From Halioglobus sp. (GTDB taxonomy: Bacteria > Pseudomonadota > Gammaproteobacteria > Pseudomonadales > Halieaceae): DNA of 64,000 nt. Each line of letters begins with the position of its first letter. Positions within the stretch are counted from its first letter, which is position 1. The DNA is taken from positions 1 to 64,000 of the forward strand of contig JABSPW010000004.1 in the NCBI GenBank assembly GCA_013214285.1, read 5' to 3'. A model generated the notes under the pieces. The model did no database searches. It was not told the DNA's origin and worked only from the letters and a program-made list of their open reading frames with translations. Position numbers and translations under genes: made by a program. Below, one piece after another: positions 8,788-17,544 of the stretch.

Positions 8788-9900
8788 TTATAAATCCGCC
8801 AGCGGGTTGCTTTCCCACGGCTCAGCAAAAAAAGAATCCAGCACGTCTTCGGGTATATCTCGCGTTGACGTGTATTGCCATGACGGCTTGCGGTCCTTGT
8901 CGATCAAAAGGGCGCGCACCCCTTCGGCGAATTCCGGGTGCCGAACGATATTAGTCGCCAGCCGAACCTCTGACTGGAATACTTCTTTTAAGGATGCGTG
9001 ACGCATCGCATGTTGTTGTCGATTGATCCAGAGAGCCGCTAGCGGCGAGCCTTGCGCGAGCGTGGCACTGGCTTTAGACAACCACTTGTCTTGAGTCTGC
9101 ACAGCAGTGATATTGTCGACCACCTCATGGACATCAAATCCATCGCACAGCTCGTTAATCGCAGCGAGGTGAGGCGCCACCTGCGCCTCTGGGCACTGCT
9201 CGGTGCTCCGGATAGCAAACTGGCGCAGCACCTGGCGAATCATACCGTTATTGTGTGCCGGATGACTCACCCAGTCCTGCTGCAACAACTGCTCGACTAA
9301 CTCCTCTTCCAATTCACTGGCAATGACACGATCGGCAAGGCCAATGTAAACAGCGTCGGCTGCATTGATGGATGCGCCGGTCAGAGCGAGGAACTGACCC
9401 ACTTTGCCGGGCATGCGATTGTGAAGCCATGTGCCACCCACATCGGGGAACAAAGCGATCGTGATCTCAGGCATCGCAATTCGCGTCTTCTCTGTCACTA
9501 AACGATGGGAACAGCCGGCCATAACACCTAACCCACCGCCCATCACGATGCCGTGACCCCAACAAATCAAGGGTTTTTTGTACGTGTGCAGCGTATAGTT
9601 CATGCGGTACTCACGGGTAAAGAAATTTTCCGCATAATCACAGGGACCACCGGGAGTTTCCACCGCGGATGCGTATAAGGCCTGCACATCACCACCAGCG
9701 CAAAACGCCTTATCGCCAGCACCATCGATAAAGACAACCACGATATCGTCGTCGTCACGCCAAGCCTCAAGCTGACCCTGCAGCAGGTCAACCATTTCAA
9801 GGGTGAGGGAGTTAAGCGTTGCCGGCGCGTTCAGCGTCGCACGGCCAAGCCTGTACCCCCTTGCAGGCAGCTCTTCAAAAATTATCGGCACATCAGACAT
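8788..9900 (-). CDS. 3-hydroxyisobutyryl-CoA hydrolase (HIBCH-type)
   Basis: This is a crotonase-fold protein of 370 residues, longer than a simple hydratase, as expected for HIBCH-type hydrolases. It contains KAFCAGGDVQALYAS, then GIVMGGGLGVMAGCSHRLVTEKTRIAMPE and IALFPDVGGTWLHNRMPGKVG. The last matches the hydrolase-specific FPDVG segment with its acidic catalytic residues. The C-terminal extension (FAEGVRALLIDKDRKPSW) is also typical. It releases 3-hydroxyisobutyrate from its CoA ester in valine breakdown. It lies between the hydratase and mmsB on one strand, with gaps of 9 and 23 bases, in the same operon. Confidence 0.9.
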   Translation of the reverse strand: MSDVPIIFEELPARGYRLGRATLNAPATLNSLTLEMVDLLQGQLEAWRDDDDIVVVFIDGAGDKAFCAGGDVQALYASAVETPGGPCDYAENFFTREYRMNYTLHTYKKPLICWGHGIVMGGGLGVMAGCSHRLVTEKTRIAMPEITIALFPDVGGTWLHNRMPGKVGQFLALTGASINAADAVYIGLADRVIASELEEELVEQLLQQDWVSHPAHNNGMIRQVLRQFAIRSTEQCPEAQVAPHLAAINELCDGFDVHEVVDNITAVQTQDKWLSKASATLAQGSPLAALWINRQQHAMRHASLKEVFQSEVRLATNIVRHPEFAEGVRALLIDKDRKPSWQYTSTRDIPEDVLDSFFAEPWESNPLADL

Positions 9901-9909
9901 GAGACATCC

Positions 9910-10698
9910 TCACGCGTTCTTCCACTCTGGCTTGCGCTTCTCCAGGAAGGCATTGACCCCTTCTTTCTGGTCTTCCGTAGCGAACAACGCTACGAAAAGA
10001 TCCCGCTCACTCTGCAAACCATCGCTTATGGCCCGATCGCGGGCTGTATGTATTAGCTCTTTACAGATGCGCACGGACGTGGGGCTCTGCTCGCCCACCT
10101 GCTCCGCGAGCACCAGCGCCCGCTCCAATGATTTACCCTGCCCCACTACTTCCTCAACGAGGCCAATTTTTTCTGCCGTTGTCGCATCCAGCCGCTCTCC
10201 GCAGAGGATGATCCGCTTCGCCCAGCCCTCACCCACCAGCCAGGACAAGCGCTGGGTGCCTCCAGCACAGGGCAACAGCCCTACTTTGGCCTCAGGTAGT
10301 GCCATCTTAGCCTGCGTCTCAGCAATGCGTATGTCACAGGCGAGTGCGACTTCCAGGCCGCCACCCATCGCGAAACCGTTGATAGCCGCTATGGAGACCC
10401 CGCGAAAGTCCGCCAGTGCTTCAAAGCCTTCACCAAAAAAGCGTGCCATGTCCGCCGCCGTTTGCGGGTCGCCATCGGCAAACAATTTCAGATCAGCACC
10501 CGCAGAGAAAAACTTTTTCCCTTCACCGGTAATGACCAGAGCGTAGATATCCTTGTCATCATTCAGCTTTTTCACAACTTCTTTCAGTGCAGGCAAACTA
10601 TCCACATCCCAGGTATTCGCCGCCGGGTTATCGATAGTGAGCAGCGCAACGTTGCCCCGAATTTCCACCACAAGTTTGTCCGAAGTGCTGAGGCTCAT
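9910..10698 (-). CDS. enoyl-CoA hydratase (methacrylyl-CoA hydration in valine pathway)
   Basis: This is a crotonase-fold enzyme of 262 residues. The oxyanion-hole motifs are KKFFSAGADLKLF (near 65) and GFAMGGGLEVALACDIRIA (near 105). A PEAKVGLLPCAGGTQRLSWLVG block carries the glutamate expected for hydration. Its start overlaps the acyl-CoA dehydrogenase stop (ATGA), so it is translationally coupled to that gene. I infer from operon position, not from sequence alone, that the substrate is methacrylyl-CoA. Several crotonases in the same operon hint at a dedicated branched-chain pathway. Confidence 0.88.
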   Translation of the reverse strand: MSLSTSDKLVVEIRGNVALLTIDNPAANTWDVDSLPALKEVVKKLNDDKDIYALVITGEGKKFFSAGADLKLFADGDPQTAADMARFFGEGFEALADFRGVSIAAINGFAMGGGLEVALACDIRIAETQAKMALPEAKVGLLPCAGGTQRLSWLVGEGWAKRIILCGERLDATTAEKIGLVEEVVGQGKSLERALVLAEQVGEQSPTSVRICKELIHTARDRAISDGLQSERDLFVALFATEDQKEGVNAFLEKRKPEWKNA

Positions 10699-11855
10699 TT
10701 AATAATCTCCAGTGCGCCGTCCATTAACAACTTGCGGGAAATGATCACCCGCATAATTTCGTTGGTACCTTCTAGAATCTGGTGTACGCGGGTATCGCGC
10801 ACATGCCGCTCCATAGGGTATTCCTTGATATAGCCGTAACCACCAAACAACTGCAGAGCATCATTGCAAACTTTGAAGCCCACATCAGTAGCAAAGCGCT
10901 TCGCCATAGCACAGTATGTCGATGCGTAAGAATCCTTCGTATCCAGTTTGTGGGCCGCCAGTCTTACCATCTGTCGCGCGGCAACCAACTCCGTCAGCAT
11001 ATCTGCAAGCTGAAATTGCGTGGACTGGAACTCAGCTATAGCGTTGCCGAATTGCTTGCGCTCCTGCACGTATGCCGCGGCTTCCTCCAAAGCCTGCTGA
11101 GCTGTACCCACACTGCAAGTGGCAATGTTGATACGCCCCCCGTCCAAGCCCTCCATAGCAATGGCGAACCCTTGCCCTTCCTCGCCCAGACGATTGACCT
11201 CAGGAATCCGCACGTTATCGAATGTGATCATGCGGGTAGCTTGAGCATTCCAGCCCATTTTTTCTTCTTTTTTACCGTAAGACACTCCATCAGCATCCGC
11301 GGGAATCAACAGTGCCGTTATGCCCTTAGCACCAGGTTTTCCAGTGCGCAACATCACCACCAGTACATCCGTATCACCGGCTCCAGAAATGAATACTTTG
11401 GAGCCATTGACTATATAGTCATCGCCATCCCGAATGGCTGTGGTAACAAGCGATGCAGCGTCGGAACCGGCGCCGGGCTCGGTAAGGCAATAGGACGCCA
11501 GTTTCTTTCCAGCAGTCAGGTCGGGGCACCATTGTTCAACGGTTGCCGCCTGGCAATATCTCCCTACCATATTGGTGGCCATATTATGGATAGTGAGAAA
11601 CGCAGCAGTGGCAGTGCAACCCTTCGCCAGTTCCTCTACGATCAGGCTGGCGTCAAGGCGCGACATCGACAAACCATGAGCGGACTCGGGTGTATACATG
11701 CCCATAAAACCCAGCTCACCCGCCTGCGCCAGCGCATCCTTTGGAAAGATTGCCTGTTTGTCCCAACGCGCGGCGTGAGGTGCAAGCACGCCTGCGGAGA
11801 ATGCGCGGGCGCTGGCGACAAAGGCCTGCTGATCTTCGCTAAGAGAAAACTCCAT
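10695..11855 (-). CDS. acyl-CoA dehydrogenase (probable isobutyryl-CoA dehydrogenase)
   Basis: This 386-residue flavoenzyme has the acyl-CoA dehydrogenase layout: a helical N domain, the FAD-contact motif YCLTEPGAGSDAASL near 130, and a middle beta domain. The C-terminal helical domain has FGGYGYIKEYPMERHVRD and ILEGTNEIMRVIISR. The glutamate of ILEGTNEI lies where short/branched-chain enzymes keep the catalytic base. It passes electrons to ETF. Position in the valine operon suggests isobutyryl-CoA as substrate. It is followed by the hydratase with a four-base overlap and preceded by the aldehyde dehydrogenase with a 28-base gap. Confidence 0.92.
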   Translation of the reverse strand: MEFSLSEDQQAFVASARAFSAGVLAPHAARWDKQAIFPKDALAQAGELGFMGMYTPESAHGLSMSRLDASLIVEELAKGCTATAAFLTIHNMATNMVGRYCQAATVEQWCPDLTAGKKLASYCLTEPGAGSDAASLVTTAIRDGDDYIVNGSKVFISGAGDTDVLVVMLRTGKPGAKGITALLIPADADGVSYGKKEEKMGWNAQATRMITFDNVRIPEVNRLGEEGQGFAIAMEGLDGGRINIATCSVGTAQQALEEAAAYVQERKQFGNAIAEFQSTQFQLADMLTELVAARQMVRLAAHKLDTKDSYASTYCAMAKRFATDVGFKVCNDALQLFGGYGYIKEYPMERHVRDTRVHQILEGTNEIMRVIISRKLLMDGALEIIK

Positions 11856-11883
11856 GCCCGTCTCCTTCTTTACTGATCAGGCA

Positions 11884-13293
11884 TCAGAACTTCCCCATTA
11901 CCTTACCGAACAAGTCCTCGTCGGACGGAATCTCCTTGAACTTCGGCAACGGCCGGGATACCCAGGTCTCGTTGATAAGGTCGCGCCAGGTGATATTGTG
12001 GTTCACACTGTTACCGCCCCAGGACCCGCAGCCCAAAGAGAAAGTCTGTCGCATGCCGTTCCAAAGATTGCCAGAGTTGGAGGCCGCCTGGGGCTGATTG
12101 ACCATGACACGGGATGTCCGTGTGCCCAACGCAAGCTGCATAATATTGTGGTCATTGTAGGAATAGATGCCGCAACTGTGTCCCTGACCCTGGTATGCCT
12201 GAATACGGTTGGTCAGGTCAACCGCCTCATCAATGCCGCTCACTTTATACAAGGCCATAGTCACCGTGAGTTTCTCGCCGGAAAAAGGGTGGTCCGGACC
12301 CGCGCCCGTCTCGGGAATAATGAGAAACTGTCGACCCTCAGGCAGGTCGAAACCGGCCTGACCGGCGATAACCGCCGCCGGCTGCGCCACGATCTTCGCA
12401 TTGATATGCCCATCTTCCCATAACACCCTCTGCAACTTCGATTTCTCGTCCTCATCCATGACGTAGCCACCCTCAGCCTTGAGCTTGTCGAGGAGCGCAT
12501 CGTATACCGATTCAAAAACAATCACCGCGTTATCCGAAGAACAGGATGCTGCTAGATCAAGTGTCTTGGAGATGCGAATCTTTTCAGCCGCTTCATCTAA
12601 ATCGGCACTGTCATCCACGGTAATCACGGCATTGCCGACGCCCACCCCCAGCGCCGGGGTACCAGAAGAATAGGCCGCGCTCACCATCGCGCCGCCCCCG
12701 GTAGCAAGAATGCGATCGCACTGACGCATCAGTTCGTTAGTCTTGTCTAGGGAGGGGACATCGATACTTTGCACTAGATCTGCGGGCGCACCCATGGCGA
12801 CAATGGCCTCGCGCATATAGTCGCAAATTAGTTTATTGGTCAGCTTGGCTCGAGGGTGTGGCGCAATGATGATGGCGTTGCGGCCCTTTACTGCAGAGAT
12901 CGACTTGATGACGGGCGTCGCTTCAGGGTTGGTAGAGGGCGACAGCGCTCCAATAACACCCACCGGCTTAGCGATCTTCACAATACTGCGCTCGGCGTCC
13001 TCCTCGATCACACCGACGGATCTGTCATCGATGATGTCCATCAATGTCGCACGGGTCTTGCGATGAATCTTGAGGTACTTGCCCTCATAGTTGCCCAATT
13101 GCGTTTCTTCCACCGTGAACCGCGCGATTTCCTCCGAACGATCCTCTCGCGCTACTGCCCAGACCATGGCCGTGATGAGCTCGTCCACCTGCTCCTGGCT
13201 ATAGTCGGCAATCTGTGCCTGGGCCGCCCTCGCCCGCGCCATCATCACCGCCATTGCCTCACGCGCCTCTAATAATTCCTGGCTGTCGTCCAT
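11884..13293 (-). CDS. CoA-acylating aldehyde dehydrogenase (AdhE/SauS type)
   Basis: The protein has 469 residues from the ATG at 13293 and belongs to the CoA-acylating branch of aldehyde dehydrogenases (AdhE N-domain, EutE, SauS). It is not of the MmsA type. Diagnostic stretches are KPVGVIGALSPSTNPEATP near 110, KGRNAIIIAPHPRAK near 140, the catalytic cysteine in LDLAASCSSDNAV at residue 251, and a glycine-rich end GCGSWGGNSVN. The reaction is an aldehyde plus CoA to an acyl-CoA with NAD(P). It is the first gene of the valine operon, exactly where mmsA is usually found. I therefore infer methylmalonate semialdehyde as a possible substrate. Sulfoacetaldehyde or another short aldehyde is an alternative. 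Confidence 0.85.
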   Translation of the reverse strand: MDDSQELLEAREAMAVMMARARAAQAQIADYSQEQVDELITAMVWAVAREDRSEEIARFTVEETQLGNYEGKYLKIHRKTRATLMDIIDDRSVGVIEEDAERSIVKIAKPVGVIGALSPSTNPEATPVIKSISAVKGRNAIIIAPHPRAKLTNKLICDYMREAIVAMGAPADLVQSIDVPSLDKTNELMRQCDRILATGGGAMVSAAYSSGTPALGVGVGNAVITVDDSADLDEAAEKIRISKTLDLAASCSSDNAVIVFESVYDALLDKLKAEGGYVMDEDEKSKLQRVLWEDGHINAKIVAQPAAVIAGQAGFDLPEGRQFLIIPETGAGPDHPFSGEKLTVTMALYKVSGIDEAVDLTNRIQAYQGQGHSCGIYSYNDHNIMQLALGTRTSRVMVNQPQAASNSGNLWNGMRQTFSLGCGSWGGNSVNHNITWRDLINETWVSRPLPKFKEIPSDEDLFGKVMGKF

Positions 13294-13450
13294 CGTGCTG
13301 TGCTCCCGCCATCGCATCCAGGCAGCCGCGCTACCTCCCGATACACTAGCTAATCAATTGTCCAACGCCAGAAACTCGGCGCACACTGCCCCACAGGGGA
13401 GGCAAACTGCGCATTGTAGGGGATACAACGCGACATACAAGCAGGTCTGA

Positions 13451-13467
13451 CTGTTTTTTGAAAACAG
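13451..13467. promoter_or_regulatory. perfect hairpin ahead of the valine operon
   Basis: CTGTTTT and AAAACAG form a seven-pair inverted repeat around a three-base loop. It lies in the 248-base space between the LysR gene and the aldehyde dehydrogenase, both read leftward. It could end LysR transcription or serve as a regulatory site for the operon. The surrounding bases hold no gene. Confidence 0.4.
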
Positions 13468-13541
13468 CACTCGAGCCGACGCACCAAAGCACGCGACGAC
13501 ACCTTACCAGGCCCCTGCGTCCCCGGCTTGCGCCGTGCCGT

Positions 13542-14534
13542 TTAGGCCTCCGCAACTTTTGGGGTTGCCTCAGGCTGGACCAGCTCCGGCGAACTGGACA
13601 GATGCTTCATCAGTAAGCTACGCATCCATTGGTGGGGTATACTGCGTGAGGTGCGGGTGTGCCGCATGAGGGACATCTTGCCCCGGTTGGTGCTATTGGT
13701 GTTGCGTATCATACGCTGCAGTTCTGCCGGCAATTCATGGCCAACAATCCGCTCGCGGTACAAGCCACCTTCCTGGAAACCCGCATTGGCCACCAATAGC
13801 GAGTCAGTGTGCGTGAGCACACCAACCGCCGAAGAAAACTGTGTGGTCTCCAATACAATGCTACGGTGCACCCCGTACTGACCCAGCACGTCGTCGACCA
13901 TACTGGTATTTTCCCGCGTCAGGCCGGGCAGGTACAGCCGCAAGTGAGGATAGGCAAGAAAATCCTGCAGGTTGATTTCTTTTTCTGCCAGTGGATGGCC
14001 AACACGCATGTAACAACGCGGCGCAATGGCAGCGATCGGCTCCGCTAGAATGTCACGCTCTGTTTCCAGTGCAACAAAGGCGGCAAAATCCGCTTCACCC
14101 TTTTTCAGATGCTCCTGATAGTTGGGAGGCACCTCCGCCATGATGATCTGAACGTGCGGCGCCACCTCCGCCAGCTCCGCCATCAAGCCGGGTAACAGCG
14201 ACTCGCAGAGGATGGGTGGTAACAGGAGCTTAAAACTACCTGCATAGGTCTCAGGGCTGAACTCCGTATCACCCAGCACCTGCTCGATGGTCTCCAACAA
14301 ATGGGGCAATTCGCTGCCCAATTCCTCCGCGCGAGGGGTCGGAACCAAACCGTGTGATGTCCGGGTGAACAGCTCATCCTCAAAGGAGTCACGCAACTTT
14401 TGTAACGTTTTACTCAGCGCCGGCTGGGACACGGACAGACGCTCTGCAGCCCGAGTGACATTGCGCTCCTCCAGCAAAATCTGCAGCGCAACCAGCAAGT
14501 TGAGATCGGTTCGGATCAATTTGCGAGAGATCAT
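13542..14534 (-). CDS. LysR-family transcriptional regulator
   Basis: The protein has 330 residues. The N-terminal winged helix (LLEERNVTRAAERLSVSQPALSKTLQKLRD, residues ~20-50) is textbook LysR. It is followed by a periplasmic-binding-like effector domain (SFKLLLPPILCESLLPGLMAEL onward). The tail is longer than usual, with a basic stretch (NRGKMSLMRHTRTSRSIPHQWMR). The ATG at 14534 follows GGGGA. It sits upstream of, and on the same strand as, the valine operon, so it is the likely regulator of that operon. The effector is unknown. A divergent lipoprotein gene shares the 206-base promoter space on its other side. Confidence 0.9.
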   Translation of the reverse strand: MISRKLIRTDLNLLVALQILLEERNVTRAAERLSVSQPALSKTLQKLRDSFEDELFTRTSHGLVPTPRAEELGSELPHLLETIEQVLGDTEFSPETYAGSFKLLLPPILCESLLPGLMAELAEVAPHVQIIMAEVPPNYQEHLKKGEADFAAFVALETERDILAEPIAAIAPRCYMRVGHPLAEKEINLQDFLAYPHLRLYLPGLTRENTSMVDDVLGQYGVHRSIVLETTQFSSAVGVLTHTDSLLVANAGFQEGGLYRERIVGHELPAELQRMIRNTNSTNRGKMSLMRHTRTSRSIPHQWMRSLLMKHLSSSPELVQPEATPKVAEA

Positions 14535-14740
14535 GGGCGTCCCCGGAAATAACTTATAGTTATATTAGAGCAAGATAACAAACAGTGGCCAGCAAAACTG
14601 CGCACAAAGTGACAAAGTTACATTAACCCACCCGTCCAGTGCCCTGTGTGGCTGCGAATGGCCCCGCCTGCTACCATTGACCCGGCGATCATCCGGTCAA
14701 TCGTCGGCCCCTGTTAGGCCACCGCGTCCCGAGGAGCATT

Positions 14741-15334
14741 ATGCATTTCAGCAATATCCTGACTGTCACCCTGCTATCAATCGCCCTCGTGGCGTGCAGC
14801 GGCATCGAAATTGAGTCATCGGACGCCGAGCCGTTTGCCGCCGGGCACTACCACTATTATCGCTGGCGGACTGGCCCACTGCCCCCGGGGATCGTGTCCA
14901 ACGATCCGATTTACGCCATTGACCCGGTCGTGCGCAGAGAAGTCGATTCCACGCTCAGTAGCAAGGGCTATATGCTAGACCCAGCGCGCGCCCAGTTCAC
15001 AGTCGATTATCGCTTTGGGCCGGGTTTGCTGCAGGGCGAAACCAGTGACCTGGCAAGTAACATTTCCCACCTGCCCAGCGTCACCCCCAATCGCCAGGTC
15101 GACCAGGCCAGCGTAGACAATGCTATCGCCCTTGGAGGCGTCAAGGAAACCAACAATTTGGTGCTGCAATTCAACGACAGCACAACCAACCTCGCAGTGT
15201 GGCAAGTGACAGTCTCCAAGATCGTAGAGAACGCCAACCGGTCCGAGACCCTGGAGATCGACAAGACCCTGAGCAAGTATATCGCGCGCGCCCTGGAAAG
15301 CCTGCCTCCCGCGGTCAGGTCGCAATCTCCCTGA
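14741..15334 (+). CDS. DUF4136 lipoprotein
   Basis: The protein has 197 residues. A lipoprotein signal ends in the lipobox LVAC (cysteine at 19). The remainder matches the DUF4136 pattern: HYHYYRWRTGPLPPG, AIDPVVRREVDSTLSSKGYML, AQFTVDYRFGPG, then a variable low-complexity region and a C-terminal AVWQVTVSKI...LSKYIARALESLPP. The family is a set of outer-membrane-associated lipoproteins of unknown function, common in proteobacteria. The ATG follows CGAGGAG. It is transcribed alone, divergent from the LysR gene and convergent with the dehydrogenase. Confidence 0.8.
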   Translation: MHFSNILTVTLLSIALVACSGIEIESSDAEPFAAGHYHYYRWRTGPLPPGIVSNDPIYAIDPVVRREVDSTLSSKGYMLDPARAQFTVDYRFGPGLLQGETSDLASNISHLPSVTPNRQVDQASVDNAIALGGVKETNNLVLQFNDSTTNLAVWQVTVSKIVENANRSETLEIDKTLSKYIARALESLPPAVRSQSP

Positions 15335-15344
15335 GCGGCCCGCC

Positions 15345-16325
15345 TCAGCCTGATGGCGCCCTATCGTAAACCCGGGCGTTAGCGCAATGCGGCATGCGGC
15401 GCCCCTGCAGCGCTGCAACGGCATTGCTCATCGCCAACGCCAGCATCTGTGCCCGGGTTGCCGCTGTCGCACTGCCAATGTGAGGCGTTAGCACTACCCG
15501 AGGATGGCGCAGCAGAGGGCTTTCAGGCGACAGTGGCTCACTTGCAAAGACATCCAGACCCGCAGCAAAAAGTTGTCCCCCATCCAGTGCCTGCGCCAGG
15601 GCCTGCTCGTCCACAATTTCGCCCCGAGCCGTGTTGATCAGCACGGCACCGGGCTTCATGCTGTTGATTCTTGCCGCATCAATCAGATTGCGTGTGGCGT
15701 CCGTCAAAGCCACATGCAGACTGACACAATCGCTGCGCACCAGCAATTCCTCCAGTGAAACGCCCTGCACCCCAGGCACGACGCGGCCGGAAGGAGTCCA
15801 GCCGATTAAGTCCATATTGAATGCCGCCGCGCGCCGCGCCACCGCCTGACCGATGGCGCCCAACCCGACAATGCCCAGGGTTGCACCACTGATGTTCCTG
15901 CCAAGGAAAAAGTCCGGTGACCAGTGGTTTTCCGGACACCAGCAGCCAGCACGTACAAAACGATCCCCCTCCACGACCCGGCGCGCCGCTGCAAGCAGCA
16001 GGGCCATCGCGAGGTCCGCGGTGGCATCCACCAGCACACCGGGCGTATGGCCCACGGGTATACCTCGCGCGTTCAGGGCCGGCAAGTCAATGTGGTCCAA
16101 ACCAACGGACACACTAGAGACAAACTCCAGATTCTCCATACGTTGCACCAACGCGGCTGTGACCGCGTCCGTCAGGAAACAGATTAAGCCGGTACACCCC
16201 AAAAGCTGCTCATCGGGCAGTGCATCGCAGAACGAACCTGACTGGAGCGTCTCAACGGCACAGTGAGCGCTGAGCTGCTGCAGAACCTCGTCGTCAATGG
16301 ACTGTGTAATCAGTACTTTCCCCAT
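15345..16325 (-). CDS. D-2-hydroxyacid dehydrogenase (GhrB/glyoxylate reductase-like)
   Basis: The protein has 326 residues. The NAD-binding domain (GATLGIVGLGAIGQAVARRA, near 150) sits between two substrate-domain halves. Catalytic residues are the arginine in NTARGEIVDE, the glutamate in FASEPLSPESP and the histidine in LTPHIGSAT. It reduces a 2-oxoacid such as glyoxylate or hydroxypyruvate, or oxidises the matching D-hydroxyacid; which one cannot be seen. The ATG at 16325 gives MGKVLITQS, and the extra residues of the longer frame look artificial. The HIT gene lies upstream on the same strand, 37 bases away. Confidence 0.9.
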   Translation of the reverse strand: MGKVLITQSIDDEVLQQLSAHCAVETLQSGSFCDALPDEQLLGCTGLICFLTDAVTAALVQRMENLEFVSSVSVGLDHIDLPALNARGIPVGHTPGVLVDATADLAMALLLAAARRVVEGDRFVRAGCWCPENHWSPDFFLGRNISGATLGIVGLGAIGQAVARRAAAFNMDLIGWTPSGRVVPGVQGVSLEELLVRSDCVSLHVALTDATRNLIDAARINSMKPGAVLINTARGEIVDEQALAQALDGGQLFAAGLDVFASEPLSPESPLLRHPRVVLTPHIGSATAATRAQMLALAMSNAVAALQGRRMPHCANARVYDRAPSG

Positions 16326-16362
16326 GACAAACCCCGTCCCCACAGCACGTTAAACAGCGCAA

Positions 16363-16815
16363 TCAGACACTGAGCGATCGGGCCCTCAGCCCTGCGCGCT
16401 CGACCAACAGAGTCTGCCATTTACGCAACTGCTCATCGCCATAAACTTGCCCAGAGGGCAGGTTATTCCACACCGGCTGAGGCCAGCAACTATCACCGAC
16501 CCTACGGCCTATAATATGCAGATGCATAGCCCGCACCACGTTGCCAAGGCCCGCAAAGTTCACCTTGCCATAGCCCAGTTGCTGCTTGATAAAGGCTGAC
16601 AGCACGGCACACTCATCCAGCACATCCCGACGCAGATATTCCGGTAAATCCAGAAAATCCTCCAGCTGAGTACGCGGAACCAGAATGAACCAAGGCAGGG
16701 CGGCATTGCGGTGCAGCAGAATCTCTGAACAGGACAGGCTGCCCAGATGATGGCACTCGTCCCGCAACCGCTGCGGTATCTCGAACGTCTTCACACGCTC
16801 CTTACTAGCGGTCAT
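16363..16815 (-). CDS. HIT-domain protein
   Basis: The protein has 150 residues from the ATG at 16815. It carries the HIT-like fold signature VNFAGLGNVVRAMHLHIIGRR, where only two histidines of the usual H-x-H-x-H triad are present. The following WPQPVW is found in a Pseudomonas-type HIT subfamily with the same reduced motif. HIT proteins hydrolyse or transfer nucleotides, but catalysis by this subfamily is unproven. The start was shortened from 16908, since those 31 residues are arginine- and glycine-rich and unlike the family. The ubiX gene lies upstream on the same strand. Confidence 0.78.
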   Translation of the reverse strand: MTASKERVKTFEIPQRLRDECHHLGSLSCSEILLHRNAALPWFILVPRTQLEDFLDLPEYLRRDVLDECAVLSAFIKQQLGYGKVNFAGLGNVVRAMHLHIIGRRVGDSCWPQPVWNNLPSGQVYGDEQLRKWQTLLVERAGLRARSLSV

Positions 16816-16940
16816 CTCGCTACCACGCCCACGCTGCCTACCCCCGCTTACGGGCAACACGACACAGCCCACGCACTCACTAAATCTAACTGCGGGCAGC
16901 GCGCGCAATAACTCCGGGAGAACCCCCAGGGTAATGCCGT

Positions 16941-17519
16941 TTACTCGATGCTATCCCGGTTGCCGCCCCACCGTTTCACCTGCTCGAGCTCCAAGTCAAA
17001 AAGGTCGAGTACACGCCCTACCGTCTGCGTCACCACGTCATCGAGGGTCTTCGGCCCGGTATAAAATGCAGGCACCGGCGGTGCAATAACCGCACCCATC
17101 TCAGACAATTGCGTCATGTTGCGCAGATGTCCGGTATGCAGCGGTGTCTCCCGCACCATCAAGACCAGACGTCGGCGTTCTTTCAGCACCACGTCGGCAG
17201 CGCGGGTAAGCAGGGTAGATGTTACGCCGGTTGCAATCTCGGACATAGTGCGAACCGAGCAAGGAGCAATGAGCATGCCGGCGGTATGAAATGACCCACT
17301 GGCAATCGTCGCGCCGATGTCACTCGCCGCGTGCACGTGGCTGGCCAATGACTGCAGAGCCTCCTGTGACATATCCAGTTCATGGTGCAAGGTCAGTTTT
17401 GCAGACTTGCTGACCACCAGGTGAGTCTCCACCTTGCACTCGCGCAACAATTGCAGCGCACGCAAGCCGTAGACAATGCCGGAGGCACCACTGATACCGA
17501 CGATTATCCGCCGAGTCAC
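16941..17519 (-). CDS. ubiX: flavin prenyltransferase UbiX
   Basis: UbiX makes prenylated FMN, the cofactor of the UbiD decarboxylase in ubiquinone synthesis. The protein has 192 residues, normal length. Motifs are VGISGASGIVYGLRAL (FMN phosphate site), IAPCSVRTMSEIATGVTSTLLTRAADV, LVLMVRETPLHTGHLRNM and PPVPAFYTGPKTLDDVV. The GTG at 17519 has GGAG six bases upstream, so I prefer it to the GTG at 17531. It belongs functionally with the ubiH and ubiI-like genes at 39.8-42.3 kb. No ubiD is in the window. Confidence 0.93.
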   Translation of the reverse strand: MTRRIIVGISGASGIVYGLRALQLLRECKVETHLVVSKSAKLTLHHELDMSQEALQSLASHVHAASDIGATIASGSFHTAGMLIAPCSVRTMSEIATGVTSTLLTRAADVVLKERRRLVLMVRETPLHTGHLRNMTQLSEMGAVIAPPVPAFYTGPKTLDDVVTQTVGRVLDLFDLELEQVKRWGGNRDSIE

Positions 17520-17544
17520 GCCGCACTCCACGATCTAACACCCA

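Noticed and set aside
9803-10546. 247-codon plus-strand ORF
   Set aside because: It spans two minus-strand crotonase genes and is serine/proline-rich with no domain, a typical antisense artefact.
10782-11876. 364-codon plus-strand ORF
   Set aside because: It lies antisense to the acyl-CoA dehydrogenase, whose motifs are fully conserved; the frame has no recognisable domain.
13346-13555. 69-codon minus-strand ORF ahead of the valine operon
   Set aside because: It is arginine/valine-rich, overlaps the LysR end and has no family resemblance.
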